Origin: an uncultured Alphaproteobacteria bacterium
Lineage (GTDB): Bacteria > Pseudomonadota > Alphaproteobacteria > SP197
NCBI GenBank assembly: GCA_943787175.1
Contig: CALSLK010000014.1
Coordinates: 62,001 to 126,000 of the forward strand
Length of the DNA stretch: 64,000 nt
Reading direction: 5' to 3'
How positions within the stretch are numbered: position 1 is the first letter of the stretch; the number at the start of each line of letters is the position of its first letter. Positions 56,195-64,000 of this stretch are shown one piece after another. A program made the position numbers and the translations under genes. Below the pieces are notes generated by a model, which saw nothing but the letters and a program-made list of their open reading frames with translations, had not been told where the DNA came from and did not search any database.

Positions 56195-58462
56195 ATGTCG
56201 GACCTGTTTCACAGCCCAGCCGCCCCTACTGCGGGCTCCCATCTGATCGAACGCCTGAACCAGGCGCAGCGTCAGGCTGTGGAAGCCGTGGATGGCCCAG
56301 TTCTGGTGCTCGCAGGCGCTGGCACCGGCAAGACACGCGTTCTGACCGTGCGGCTGGCCTATATCATGGCCCAGGGCAAGGCCGCCCCCGGGCAGATCCT
56401 GGCGGTCACGTTCACCAACAGGGCCGCGCGAGAGATGTCTGAGCGGATTGCCGGACTGATAGGTCGCCCCACCGAAGGCATGTGGCTGGGCACCTTCCAT
56501 GCCATCGGCGCACGTATCCTGCGCCGTCATGCCGAACTGGTCGGCCTGCGCTCGAACTTCACGATCATCGATACCGACGATCAGTTGCGCCTGATGAAGC
56601 AGATCATCGAGGCCAATCAGATCGACGAGAAACGCTGGCCCGGCCGCGCGCTCACGTCGATCATTTCGCGCTGGAAGGACAAGGGCTGGACGCCCGACCA
56701 GGTGCCTGCCGAGGAAATCGGCGACTTTGCCCACGGCAAGGGTGTCGAACTCTACAAGCAGTACCAGCACCGCCTGACCGAACTGAACGCTGCTGATTTC
56801 GGCGACCTTTTGCTGCTCAACCTCAGACTTTTCCTTGAGCATCCCGATATTCTGGCGAGCTACCACCAGCGTTTCCGGTACCTGCTGGTGGATGAGTATC
56901 AGGACACCAATGTTGCCCAGTACCTGTGGCTGCGCCTGCTGGCCCAGGGATCACGCAACATCTGCTGCGTGGGCGATGACGACCAGTCGATCTATGGCTG
57001 GCGCGGCGCAGAGGTCGGCAACATTCTGCGCTTTGAGCAGGATTTCCCAGGCGCTGTCGTTGTCCGCCTGGAACGCAATTACCGCTCCACTGCCCATATT
57101 CTGGGCGCCGCATCGGGCCTGATTGCCAACAATCAGGGACGCCTGGGCAAAACGCTCTTTACCGAACCGGTCGAAGGCGAGATGGGTGAGCCCGTCAAGA
57201 TCCAGGGCGTGTGGGATGAGGCCGAGGAAGCCCGCACCGTGGGCGAGACCATCGAAGACCTGCAGCGCAACGACCACGTTCTGAACGAAATGGCGATCCT
57301 GGTGCGCGCGGGCTACCAGACCCGCGCTTTCGAGGAACGGCTGATCACCATCGGCGTACCCTACCGCGTTGTCGGTGGCTTGCGGTTCTATGAGCGCCAG
57401 GAAATTCGTGATGCCTGTGCCTATCTGCGCCTGATCCGACAGGGTGATGACGATCTGGCGTTCCAACGCATCGTCAACACGCCCAAACGCGGATTGGGCA
57501 ACAAGTCCCTGCAGACGCTCTACACCATCGCGCGCGGACGCGGGCAGTCGCTGCTCACAGCGTCTGAAGACATCGTCACAACAGACGAACTTCCACCCCA
57601 GCGTCGCGCCGGCCTGCGCCGGTTCATCGAGGACATTGCCCGTTGGCGCGCCGAGGCCAGCCGCCTGCCACCCTCGGAACTGGCTGAGATCGTGCTTGAT
57701 GAATCCGGATATACCGGCATGTGGATGGCCGATAAGTCCGTGCAGGCGCCAGGGCGTCTCGAGAACCTCAAGGAACTCGTGCGTGCCATGGCCGAGTTCG
57801 AATCCATGGAGGAGTTCCTCGATCACGTCAGCCTGGTCATGGATGTCGAGACAGGCCCGGGCGACGATATGGCCAACATCATGACGCTTCACAGCGCCAA
57901 GGGCCTGGAGTTCGACACGGTCTTTCTGCCCGGCTGGGAAGAAGGCGTGTTTCCCAACCAGCGCTCGGTCGAGGAAAGCGGACATGCCGGGCTCGAAGAA
58001 GAACGCCGCCTGGCTTATGTCGGCCTGACCCGCGCGCGCAAACGCGCCATCGTGCTCCATGCCGCCAACCGCACGGTGCACGGCCAGTGGCAATCGAACA
58101 TCCCCTCGCGCTTTGTCGATGAGCTGCCCGAAGACCACACCGAACGTGCCGAAGCTGCCGGCTACGGCTTTGTCCAGGACGAAGGTGCCCTGTGGCAGAT
58201 CGCCATGAACCGGCCCCAGCGCGGCGATCGGCAAAGCAACTACCACAAGGTGATTGAAGCCCGCAGCCAGCGTTTTGGCGACGGTGAAGAGGTTTTCATT
58301 CCCGTGGGGCGCGGCAACGACGTACCCGCCATCGGCAGCCGCGTGTTTCACCAGAAATTCGGCTACGGCATGGTCAAGTCCATCGACGGCAGCAAACTCG
58401 ACATCACGTTCGACAAGGCCGGTCAGAAAAAAGTCATGGCCGATTTCGTCAAACTGGCCTGA
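56195..58462 (+). CDS. uvrD: UvrD/PcrA-type superfamily 1 DNA helicase
   Basis: A 755-residue helicase for repair and clearing of stalled forks. Motifs in order: Q-motif LNQAQRQAVEA, Walker A AGAGTGKTRVL, Ia FTNRAAREMSERI, GTFHAIGARILRRHAE, Walker B LLVDEYQDTN, III DDDQSIYGWRGAEVGNI, IV VVRLERNYRSTAHILGAA, then TLHSAKGLEFDTVFLPGWEE and LTRARKRA. The C-terminus has the RNA-polymerase-binding Tudor-like segment VFHQKFGYGMVKSIDGSKLD. The name uvrD or pcrA is interchangeable at this level. Intact, 72 bases before prmA. Confidence 0.94.
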   Translation: MSDLFHSPAAPTAGSHLIERLNQAQRQAVEAVDGPVLVLAGAGTGKTRVLTVRLAYIMAQGKAAPGQILAVTFTNRAAREMSERIAGLIGRPTEGMWLGTFHAIGARILRRHAELVGLRSNFTIIDTDDQLRLMKQIIEANQIDEKRWPGRALTSIISRWKDKGWTPDQVPAEEIGDFAHGKGVELYKQYQHRLTELNAADFGDLLLLNLRLFLEHPDILASYHQRFRYLLVDEYQDTNVAQYLWLRLLAQGSRNICCVGDDDQSIYGWRGAEVGNILRFEQDFPGAVVVRLERNYRSTAHILGAASGLIANNQGRLGKTLFTEPVEGEMGEPVKIQGVWDEAEEARTVGETIEDLQRNDHVLNEMAILVRAGYQTRAFEERLITIGVPYRVVGGLRFYERQEIRDACAYLRLIRQGDDDLAFQRIVNTPKRGLGNKSLQTLYTIARGRGQSLLTASEDIVTTDELPPQRRAGLRRFIEDIARWRAEASRLPPSELAEIVLDESGYTGMWMADKSVQAPGRLENLKELVRAMAEFESMEEFLDHVSLVMDVETGPGDDMANIMTLHSAKGLEFDTVFLPGWEEGVFPNQRSVEESGHAGLEEERRLAYVGLTRARKRAIVLHAANRTVHGQWQSNIPSRFVDELPEDHTERAEAAGYGFVQDEGALWQIAMNRPQRGDRQSNYHKVIEARSQRFGDGEEVFIPVGRGNDVPAIGSRVFHQKFGYGMVKSIDGSKLDITFDKAGQKKVMADFVKLA

Positions 58463-58533
58463 TCGCGCTCTGGCGTGTCAGTCCGACCAAGATACTGCGC
58501 GCGTGATTTGCCAACCCTTGCTATAACGCGGCC

Positions 58534-59427
58534 ATGACAGACAACAACACGACGTGGCAGGTCAGCCTGACACTGGCCAAACCAATGGTCGAGGCAGCAG
58601 ACCTTGCGCTGGAGAATTCCGGCGCCCTTGCCGTCACCACCTTTGAGCTTGAGCCCGACGGCCTCTGGACGGTCACTGCGCTGTTCCAGGACAAGCCGGT
58701 TGCCGAGGGCCTGCAGGCCTCCATCGCCCAATCGCTGGGTGCGACCGGGGCGCTGATGCCATTGACCATCGAACAGGTGCCTGACAAGGACTGGATTGCC
58801 GAAACCGTGCGGGCCTTTCCGCCCCTGCCCATCGGGCCGTTCTGGATTCACGGCAGCCATGTCGGGCCGCCCGATCAGGAGCGTATCGCGATCCTGATCG
58901 ATGCCGGCATCGCATTCGGTTCGGGCGAACACGCCACCACCGAAGGCTGCCTGGTCGCCCTTGCGGGCCTACGTGACCAGGGGTTCCATCCCGCCAACGC
59001 GCTCGACATGGGTTGCGGCTCGGGCATTCTGGCCATCGGCGCGGTCAAACTCTACGACTGCGAAGTCCTGGCCGTCGACATCGACCCTGCATCGGCAGAA
59101 TTCGCAAGGGAAGCCGCGTTGGCCAACGGCGCACATCAGCGCGTCACCGCCCTTGCCGGCGACGGATATGCCACGCCTGAAGTCGGCGACCGCGCACCCT
59201 ATGACCTGATTCTGGCCAACATCCTGGCCAATCCCCTGATCGCCATGGCACCCGACCTTACCGCTGTCTTAAAACCCGGCGGCATCGCGATCCTTTCAGG
59301 TCTGCTCGCCGATCAGGCCGATTCTGTGGTTGCAGCAAACGTCACGGCTGGCCTGAAGCTGGTCGAGCGCAACGACCTGCGAACCTGGTCCACGCTTGTC
59401 CTGACGAAGCCCTCAACAAGGCGTTGA
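58534..59427 (+). CDS. prmA: Ribosomal protein L11 methyltransferase PrmA
   Basis: A 297-residue SAM-dependent methyltransferase acting on L11. The N-terminal substrate domain is followed by the class I core: AFGSGEHATTEGCLVALAGL, LDMGCGSGILAIGAVKL, the acidic VDIDPAS, and the NILANPLIAMAPDL motif. TTG-rich spacing and ATG at 58534 give a normal length. It follows the helicase gene on the same strand. No defects are visible. Confidence 0.93.
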   Translation: MTDNNTTWQVSLTLAKPMVEAADLALENSGALAVTTFELEPDGLWTVTALFQDKPVAEGLQASIAQSLGATGALMPLTIEQVPDKDWIAETVRAFPPLPIGPFWIHGSHVGPPDQERIAILIDAGIAFGSGEHATTEGCLVALAGLRDQGFHPANALDMGCGSGILAIGAVKLYDCEVLAVDIDPASAEFAREAALANGAHQRVTALAGDGYATPEVGDRAPYDLILANILANPLIAMAPDLTAVLKPGGIAILSGLLADQADSVVAANVTAGLKLVERNDLRTWSTLVLTKPSTRR

Positions 59428-59609
59428 TGAATGGGTTGGCAGGTTCAGGCGTGGAGCCTGACTTCTAACCTCGTCATGGCACGGCCTGACCTTGCCATCC
59501 ATGCCGAAAACAAAGAGGGCCGCGCTGTCGCGGTGCCTCTACACACCACTGCGTTCCACACGCAATGCGATCTTCGACCTGCTCGCTCCTGGCTGCCGCT
59601 CAGGCATCA

Positions 59610-59637
59610 ATGGCCCCATCAAGTGGGGCCATGACGG
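59610..59637. repeat. Palindromic repeat, copy A
   Basis: TGGCCCCA-TCAAG-TGGGGCCA forms a perfect 8-bp stem with a five-base loop and is followed by TGACGG. A 28-base stretch is shared exactly, in inverted orientation, with 62643-62675. It lies between prmA and the phosphoesterase gene, whose 3' ends face each other, so a terminator role is also possible. Confidence 0.75.
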
Positions 59638-59681
59638 GGTTTGTTTGAACCGAATCGAATACTGGCAGTGGTTTGGGCCGC

Positions 59682-60434
59682 CTACGCCACCCACACCACT
59701 TCAGTCTCGATCCGTCCGTCGTCGTGGAGCGCCAGACGGCGAAAAGCAGGGGGTTCGTCGGTATAGCCGAACGCTTCTGTCGGATCGCTCTTGAACTGCA
59801 CGCAGGTCGAGGGCGTTCCCAACAAGCGCACGCCATTGCGCGTGCTGTCGTGAACATGATGGATGTGCCCCCAGAGCAGCCCGCGCACATGGGTGTGTCG
59901 GTCCAATACTTCATAAAGGTCCGAAGCATTGTCGAGCCCGACCTCATCGAGAGGACTACCGATGGGCGCCGGCTGGTGGTGCATGACAACAAGAACGTGC
60001 GGCTGGCATTCCCCTGATAGCTCGGCATCCAGCGCCGCCAGCCGTTCTGCGCCCAGATGGCCGTGCGCCTCGCCCTCGACCGTGCTGTCGAGCATCACGA
60101 TGCGCCAGGGATCAAGGTTGTGGCCGGATGCCAGAGTAATCGTCTCGTCGGCAAGGAGTTCTGCCATCAATCCGATGAGATCATGGTTTCCGGGGATCGC
60201 ACTGACCGGCCTGCCAAGCTCCAGCAATATCGGTTTCAGCCTCACATAGGCCTCGGGGCTGCCGTCATCGACCAGATCGCCTGTGGCCAGCACCAGTTCA
60301 GGCTCCGGATGCTCCCGGCCCACCGCCGCGACCACGCGCGCCAGCGTTTCCAGCGTATCACGGCCCTGTTTGCGGTCGTTCGGGTCTGCATCAATGTGCA
60401 GATCGGTGATCTGAACCAGATGTCGTGCAGGCAT
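59682..60434 (-). CDS. Metallophosphoesterase, CpdA/cAMP-phosphodiesterase-like
   Basis: A 250-residue calcineurin-like phosphoesterase. Metal-binding motifs are all present: QITDLHID (DxH), ATGDLVDDG (GDxxD), IPGNHDL (GNHD), VVMHHQPAPIG and LLWGHIHH (GHxH). Order and spacing match class III cyclic-nucleotide phosphodiesterases of the CpdA type. Cyclic AMP as substrate is an inference; phosphodiesters of other kinds are possible. It diverges from the aminopeptidase P gene across 72 bases. Confidence 0.86.
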   Translation of the reverse strand: MPARHLVQITDLHIDADPNDRKQGRDTLETLARVVAAVGREHPEPELVLATGDLVDDGSPEAYVRLKPILLELGRPVSAIPGNHDLIGLMAELLADETITLASGHNLDPWRIVMLDSTVEGEAHGHLGAERLAALDAELSGECQPHVLVVMHHQPAPIGSPLDEVGLDNASDLYEVLDRHTHVRGLLWGHIHHVHDSTRNGVRLLGTPSTCVQFKSDPTEAFGYTDEPPAFRRLALHDDGRIETEVVWVA

Positions 60435-60506
60435 CGGTGTAAGGTCCTCTTGTTGCCATGACTCCGTCGGCCCCGCTATTTTGCCAGACCTTTATCAGGA
60501 TATGCC

Positions 60507-62564
60507 ATGACCACCACGACCACGTCTTCCCCCAGCGTCTATTCCGGCGATGCCATCCTGGCCCAGCTTCTGGCTGGCGCGCGGGCGGCCAAGTCCGTGG
60601 CCGATGTCCGCAGCATTGTAGCCGGCGTTCTGGCAGCACCGGAAAGTTATGCCCCCCAGGCATGGATCACGATGGTGGTCGAGAATGCCGATGACGCGCT
60701 GCGCGCTGAACTGACCGCCTTGAAGGGCAGCATGGCACAGGGCATGAACGACGGCCGTGATGCTGGTCCGCCCGCCCCTGCCTGGCGTCTGAAGGCCTTG
60801 CGCCGGGAACTCGACGCACGCGGCCTCGATGGCTTCATCATTCCCCGTGCCGACGAACATCAGGGTGAATCCGTGCCGTCCCGTGCCGACAGGCTGCTGT
60901 GGCTGACGGGATTTGCAGGTTCCGCCGGCGTTGCCGTGGTTCTGGCCGACAAGGCAGCGATCTTTATCGATGGGCGCTACACCCTCCAGGTCGAAAGTGA
61001 AGTGCGCACGCAGGACTATGAGCGCCGCCACCTGATTGATGATCCGCCGTCTGATTGGGTTGCCGCCAACCTGGGCAAGCGCAAGCTTGGCTATGACCCG
61101 TGGCTCCATACCGTGCCCGGCCTCAAGCGCATGCAGGATGCTGTTGCCAAGGCCGGTGGTGAACTGGTGCCGGTCCAGGGCAATCCTGTCGATGCAATCT
61201 GGTCGAACCAACCGCCGGCACCGCTTTCTCCCATGCGGTTGCAGACGCTGGACCATGCCGGACGTGCATCCGCCGACAAGATTGCCGATGTCGCTGCCGA
61301 TCTCACCCAAAGCGGTGAAGCAGCGGCCATCATCTCCGAACCCTCCTCCGTCGCCTGGTTGCTCAACATCCGCGGCGGCGATATCCCCGATACACCGGTC
61401 AGCCTGGGCTTTGCGATGGTGGAGGCATCCGGTGCCGTCACGCTCTTCACCGACCCGCGCAAGGTGACGGCTGGCGTTCACGCATGGCTTCCGCAAAACG
61501 TGACGGTGCAGAAACGTGAAGCCATGGCGGCAGCGATCGATGCCATCAGTGCCGAGGGCGGAAAGATCCGGCTCGACTCCGGCTCAACACCGACCTGGTT
61601 CCTGAACCGCGTCGAACAGGCTGGTGGCGCGCCGTCCCTGGGCGATGACCCCTGCATGATGGCCAAGGCCTGCAAGAACGAGGCAGAGATTGCTGGCACA
61701 CGCGCCGCCCATATCCGTGACGGTGCAGCGCTGACAACCTTCCTGGCCTGGCTTGATCATGCCACACGCCCGGGTAGCAACATTGAGGTCGATGAACTCT
61801 CCGCCGCCGCAAAGCTGGCAGAATGCAGGAGCAAGGTTGAGGGTTATCGCAGCGGCAGCTTCGAGACGATCTCGGGCTTTGGCCCCAACGGCGCTGTTGT
61901 CCATTACCGCGCCAGCGAACGCACCAACCGGCGTTTTGAGGCAGGCTCCCTCTATCTCGTCGATTCCGGCGGCCAGTATCCAGACGGCACTACGGACGTA
62001 ACCCGCACGATTGCCATCGGCGAACCCGACGACGACCAGAAGAAACACTTTACTGCCGTGTTGCGAGGCCACATCGCCCTTGCCATGGCGCGTTTCCCCA
62101 AGGGCACCAACGGTATTGCTCTTGATGCCATGGCGCGTGGCCCCTTGTGGCAGATCGGCGCTGATTTCGACCATGGCACCGGTCATGGCGTGGGAAGTCA
62201 TCTGGGAGTCCATGAAGGCCCGCAACGTATCTCCAAGGCAGGCACCGTGCCGTTGCAACCCGGCATGATCGTTTCCAACGAGCCCGGCTACTACCGCACC
62301 GATGCCTGGGGTATCCGGATCGAAAACCTGGTTGTCGTGGAGGAAGATGACCGCCACAGCGAACGCCCGATGCTGCGGCTTTCGACCATCACCAAAGCCC
62401 CCATCGACCGCCACCTGATCTCCGTTGAGGACATGACATCAGCCGAAATCACCTGGCTGGACGCCTATCACGCCGAAGTCCGCGAAATCCTCACACCTCT
62501 GGTCGATGCAGAAACGTTGACGTGGCTCGAGGACGCGACACGACCGTTGGGTGAAGGCGTCTGA
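60507..62564 (+). CDS. pepP: Xaa-Pro aminopeptidase (aminopeptidase P, M24B) with an N-terminal extension
   Basis: A 685-residue, cytoplasmic, three-domain aminopeptidase P like the eukaryotic APP1 form. Two creatinase-N domains start near residue 92 (LKALRRELDARGLDGFIIPR) and near residue 260. The M24 core has metal ligands in LVDSGGQYPDGTTDVTRT, FDHGTGHGVGSHLGVHEGP, SNEPGYY and IRIENLV. The first 85 or so residues are extra: they are Ala-rich, helical and lack a signal peptide. The ATG at 60507 is the only good upstream start. Cleaves Xaa-Pro bonds at peptide N-termini. Confidence 0.9.
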   Translation: MTTTTTSSPSVYSGDAILAQLLAGARAAKSVADVRSIVAGVLAAPESYAPQAWITMVVENADDALRAELTALKGSMAQGMNDGRDAGPPAPAWRLKALRRELDARGLDGFIIPRADEHQGESVPSRADRLLWLTGFAGSAGVAVVLADKAAIFIDGRYTLQVESEVRTQDYERRHLIDDPPSDWVAANLGKRKLGYDPWLHTVPGLKRMQDAVAKAGGELVPVQGNPVDAIWSNQPPAPLSPMRLQTLDHAGRASADKIADVAADLTQSGEAAAIISEPSSVAWLLNIRGGDIPDTPVSLGFAMVEASGAVTLFTDPRKVTAGVHAWLPQNVTVQKREAMAAAIDAISAEGGKIRLDSGSTPTWFLNRVEQAGGAPSLGDDPCMMAKACKNEAEIAGTRAAHIRDGAALTTFLAWLDHATRPGSNIEVDELSAAAKLAECRSKVEGYRSGSFETISGFGPNGAVVHYRASERTNRRFEAGSLYLVDSGGQYPDGTTDVTRTIAIGEPDDDQKKHFTAVLRGHIALAMARFPKGTNGIALDAMARGPLWQIGADFDHGTGHGVGSHLGVHEGPQRISKAGTVPLQPGMIVSNEPGYYRTDAWGIRIENLVVVEEDDRHSERPMLRLSTITKAPIDRHLISVEDMTSAEITWLDAYHAEVREILTPLVDAETLTWLEDATRPLGEGV

Positions 62565-62642
62565 CCATGCAGCATGAATGTGCAGGTGCAAGGCACTTCG
62601 GCCACCCTCTTGCTTCAATAATCACCTGGAACTCTCTCCTTT

Positions 62643-62675
62643 CCGTCATGGCCCCACTTGATGGGGCCATGACGG
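62643..62675. repeat. Palindromic repeat, copy B
   Basis: CCGTCATGGCCCCA pairs perfectly with TGGGGCCATGACGG around CTTGA, a 14-bp stem. The core is the same as at 59610-59637 in reverse orientation. It lies about 80 bases after the aminopeptidase P stop and 25 before a small gene on the same strand. It may be a REP-like element or a Rho-dependent/intrinsic terminator lacking a T tract. Confidence 0.75.
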
Positions 62676-62700
62676 CGGTGTTGGGGTGTGAGGCCCAGAC

Positions 62701-62985
62701 ATGAAACACGCAGGCGTCGAAACACTCGATGCGCTGGAACCTTTGATCGCGAAATTGCGTACTCTGGAAGGCCCAAGGGAGAAGAAGCGCGGGGTGTTCT
62801 ATCTGAAATCCCGTGCCTTTTTGCATTTCCACGAAGACCCTGCCGGTTATTTCTGTGACGTCCGGCTGGACCCGCAAGCTGACTTCGAGCGGTTTCCGGT
62901 AAACACAAAAACCCAGCAGCGCGACCTGTTCAAACGCGTAACATATGCCATCGATGCTCTTGGCCAAGGGAGGCCCAATCCATGA
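62701..62985 (+). CDS. Conserved hypothetical protein (94 residues)
   Basis: Reads TLDALEPLIAKLRTLEGPRE, then KKRGVFYLKSRAFLHFHEDP, DVRLD and DFERFPVNTKTQQRDLFKRV. It is a compact alpha/beta protein with no signal or membrane segment. Small alphaproteobacterial proteins with this FYxKxRAFLHFHEDPAG pattern are, as I recall, common but unnamed. It overlaps the following S58 peptidase gene by four bases (ATGA), so they are co-translated. Confidence 0.65.
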   Translation: MKHAGVETLDALEPLIAKLRTLEGPREKKRGVFYLKSRAFLHFHEDPAGYFCDVRLDPQADFERFPVNTKTQQRDLFKRVTYAIDALGQGRPNP

Positions 62986-64000
62986 CACATCCTCATCTCG
63001 CGACACCGGCAGGCAAGACCCGTGCGCGTGCCCTTGGCATCCCCTTCAACGGCACGCCAGGTGCCAACAATGCCATCACCGACATCCCGGGCACGGAAGT
63101 CGGCTATTGCACTCTGATCGAGGGCGAAGGGCCCCTGGTTGAAGGCCAGGGCCCGATCCGCACCGGCGTCACGGCGATCATCCCCCGCGGCAAGGCCAAG
63201 GCAGCCTGGCCGGTCTGGGCAGGCCAGACCAGTCTCAACGGCAATGGCGAACTGACGGGAAGCTGGTGGATCGAGGAAGCCGGCCATTGCGACGGCCCGC
63301 TCACCATCACCAACACCCATTCCTGCGGCGTGGCGCGCGATGCCACCATCGAATGGCTGCACAAGAATGCAGACCGCTACGGCGACGGGCCAAGCTGGGG
63401 CCTTCCCGTGGCAGGTGAGACCTATGACGGCTGGCTGAACGACATCAACGGCTTCCACGTGAAGAAGGAACATGTCTTTGCCGCCATCGACAACGCCCAG
63501 GGCGGCCCCATCGAGGAAGGCAGTGTGGGTGGGGGCACTGGCATGATGCTCTATGGCCACAAGGGTGGTTCGGGCACGGCTTCACGGGTGGTCGATTACG
63601 AAGGCGAAAGCTACACCGTGGGAGCGTTTGTCCAGGCCAACTTCGGCCTGCGCTCGCAGCTCACCGTCGGCGGCATTCCCATGGCCGAACATCTGCCTGG
63701 CTCCGATCCGTATGATTCCGATACCGGTTCGATCATCGCCATGGTCGGCACGGACGCTCCGCTCGTCAGCCACCAGTGCAAACGTCTTGCACGCCGCATC
63801 TCACTGGGCGTGGGTCGTGGCGGCTCGATCTCAGGCCACGGTTCCGGTGATATTTTTATGGCCTTCAGCACGGCGGGGTCCGACGCCCTTCAGGACCACG
63901 ATGCCCTGATTCCACTCAACATCGTGCCCGACCACCGCATGGACTTCCTGTTCGAAGCAACCATTCAGGCCGTCGACGAAGCCATCATGAACGTCCTGGC
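62982..64000 (+). CDS. P1/DmpA-family (S58) aminopeptidase, runs off the window end
   Basis: The first 339 residues of a self-processing N-terminal-nucleophile aminopeptidase like DmpA/BapA. Seen are NAITDIPGTEVGYCTLIEG, RTGVTAIIPRG, the TNTHSCGVARDATIEWL block, EEGSVGGGTGMMLYGHKGG and the cleavage/nucleophile region GSISGHGSGDIFMAFST, in which the Ser after Gly would become the new N-terminus. These enzymes release D-amino acids, beta-alanine or L-amino acids from small peptides. The 3' end is outside the window. Confidence 0.88.
   Translation, partial: MTHPHLATPAGKTRARALGIPFNGTPGANNAITDIPGTEVGYCTLIEGEGPLVEGQGPIRTGVTAIIPRGKAKAAWPVWAGQTSLNGNGELTGSWWIEEAGHCDGPLTITNTHSCGVARDATIEWLHKNADRYGDGPSWGLPVAGETYDGWLNDINGFHVKKEHVFAAIDNAQGGPIEEGSVGGGTGMMLYGHKGGSGTASRVVDYEGESYTVGAFVQANFGLRSQLTVGGIPMAEHLPGSDPYDSDTGSIIAMVGTDAPLVSHQCKRLARRISLGVGRGGSISGHGSGDIFMAFSTAGSDALQDHDALIPLNIVPDHRMDFLFEATIQAVDEAIMNVL

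Overview
The window looks like a chromosomal contig of a GC-rich alphaproteobacterium. The strongest evidence is a circularly permuted, two-piece ssrA (tmRNA) gene at about 38.3-38.57 kb, a gene form known from Alphaproteobacteria, followed directly by an alphaproteobacterial-type SspB adaptor. The mreBCD-mrdA-rodA and hflKC-degP-serB-miaA-ilv gene order, ThyX in place of ThyA, and many catabolic SDR, M20, M19, GST and Ldh2 genes fit a free-living, metabolically broad member, possibly Rhodospirillales-like. Genus cannot be called from sequence alone.

Layout. 0-7 kb: a catabolic-looking cluster (barrel protein, cupin, two SDRs, ASCH protein, M20 peptidase), two tandem tRNA-Arg(UCU) genes, a serine beta-lactamase-like hydrolase and a YkgJ-type cysteine-cluster protein. 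7-16.9 kb: an accessory, decaying region. The 3' end of an Ldh2 gene is cut by an intact IS3-family element (7382-8886), which sits in a second, degraded IS3-type element (8887-about 9687). Then come a both-ends-truncated FAD oxidoreductase, a nonsense-bearing LLM flavin monooxygenase, a multiply frameshifted DAO-type oxidoreductase, an SDR, a GlxA-type regulator, a fragment with an HUH-endonuclease-like motif, and nearly gene-free DNA up to tRNA-Lys(CUU). 17-28 kb: a solute-binding protein, an AstE/AspA-type hydrolase, the cell-shape operon mreB-mreC-mreD-mrdA-rodA, and the branched-chain amino acid genes ilvB-ilvH-ilvC. 28-38 kb: miaA, serB, degP/degQ, DUF2065, hflC-hflK, apbC/mrp, a DUF1036 protein, ldh2 and thyX. 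38-42 kb: ssrA-sspB, two tandem TfoX-N-like genes, a membrane protein divergent from an XRE/MmyB-like regulator, and an M19-like protein. 42-50 kb: yghU, a YHS-domain protein, fumC, a ferric-iron permease, an MFS exporter with a histidine-rich tail, and a ferric-iron binding protein. 50-64 kb: a giant AsmA-family protein, clcA-CBS, a UvrD/PcrA helicase, prmA, a CpdA-like phosphoesterase, a long aminopeptidase P, and an S58 (DmpA-type) peptidase that runs off the end.

Quality caveat. Many certainly essential genes (mreB, mrdA, ilvB, ilvC, thyX) carry one or more frame changes, and one tRNA has an extra base in its D arm. Most that I could resolve are single-base G/C insertions. I read them mainly as sequence or assembly errors, concentrated between about 4.8 and 39 kb, and annotate those genes as single frameshifted CDS. 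Only the IS-adjacent fragments and perhaps the LLM/DAO pair look like true pseudogenes.

I did not find a convincing complete novel system. The leads most worth follow-up are the compact ssrA gene next to sspB, the HUH-like remnant beside tRNA-Lys with a repeat-associated 33-residue ORF, the TfoX-like tandem with a third 3'-end copy, and the iron/metal gene group whose exporter ends in a histidine-rich tail.
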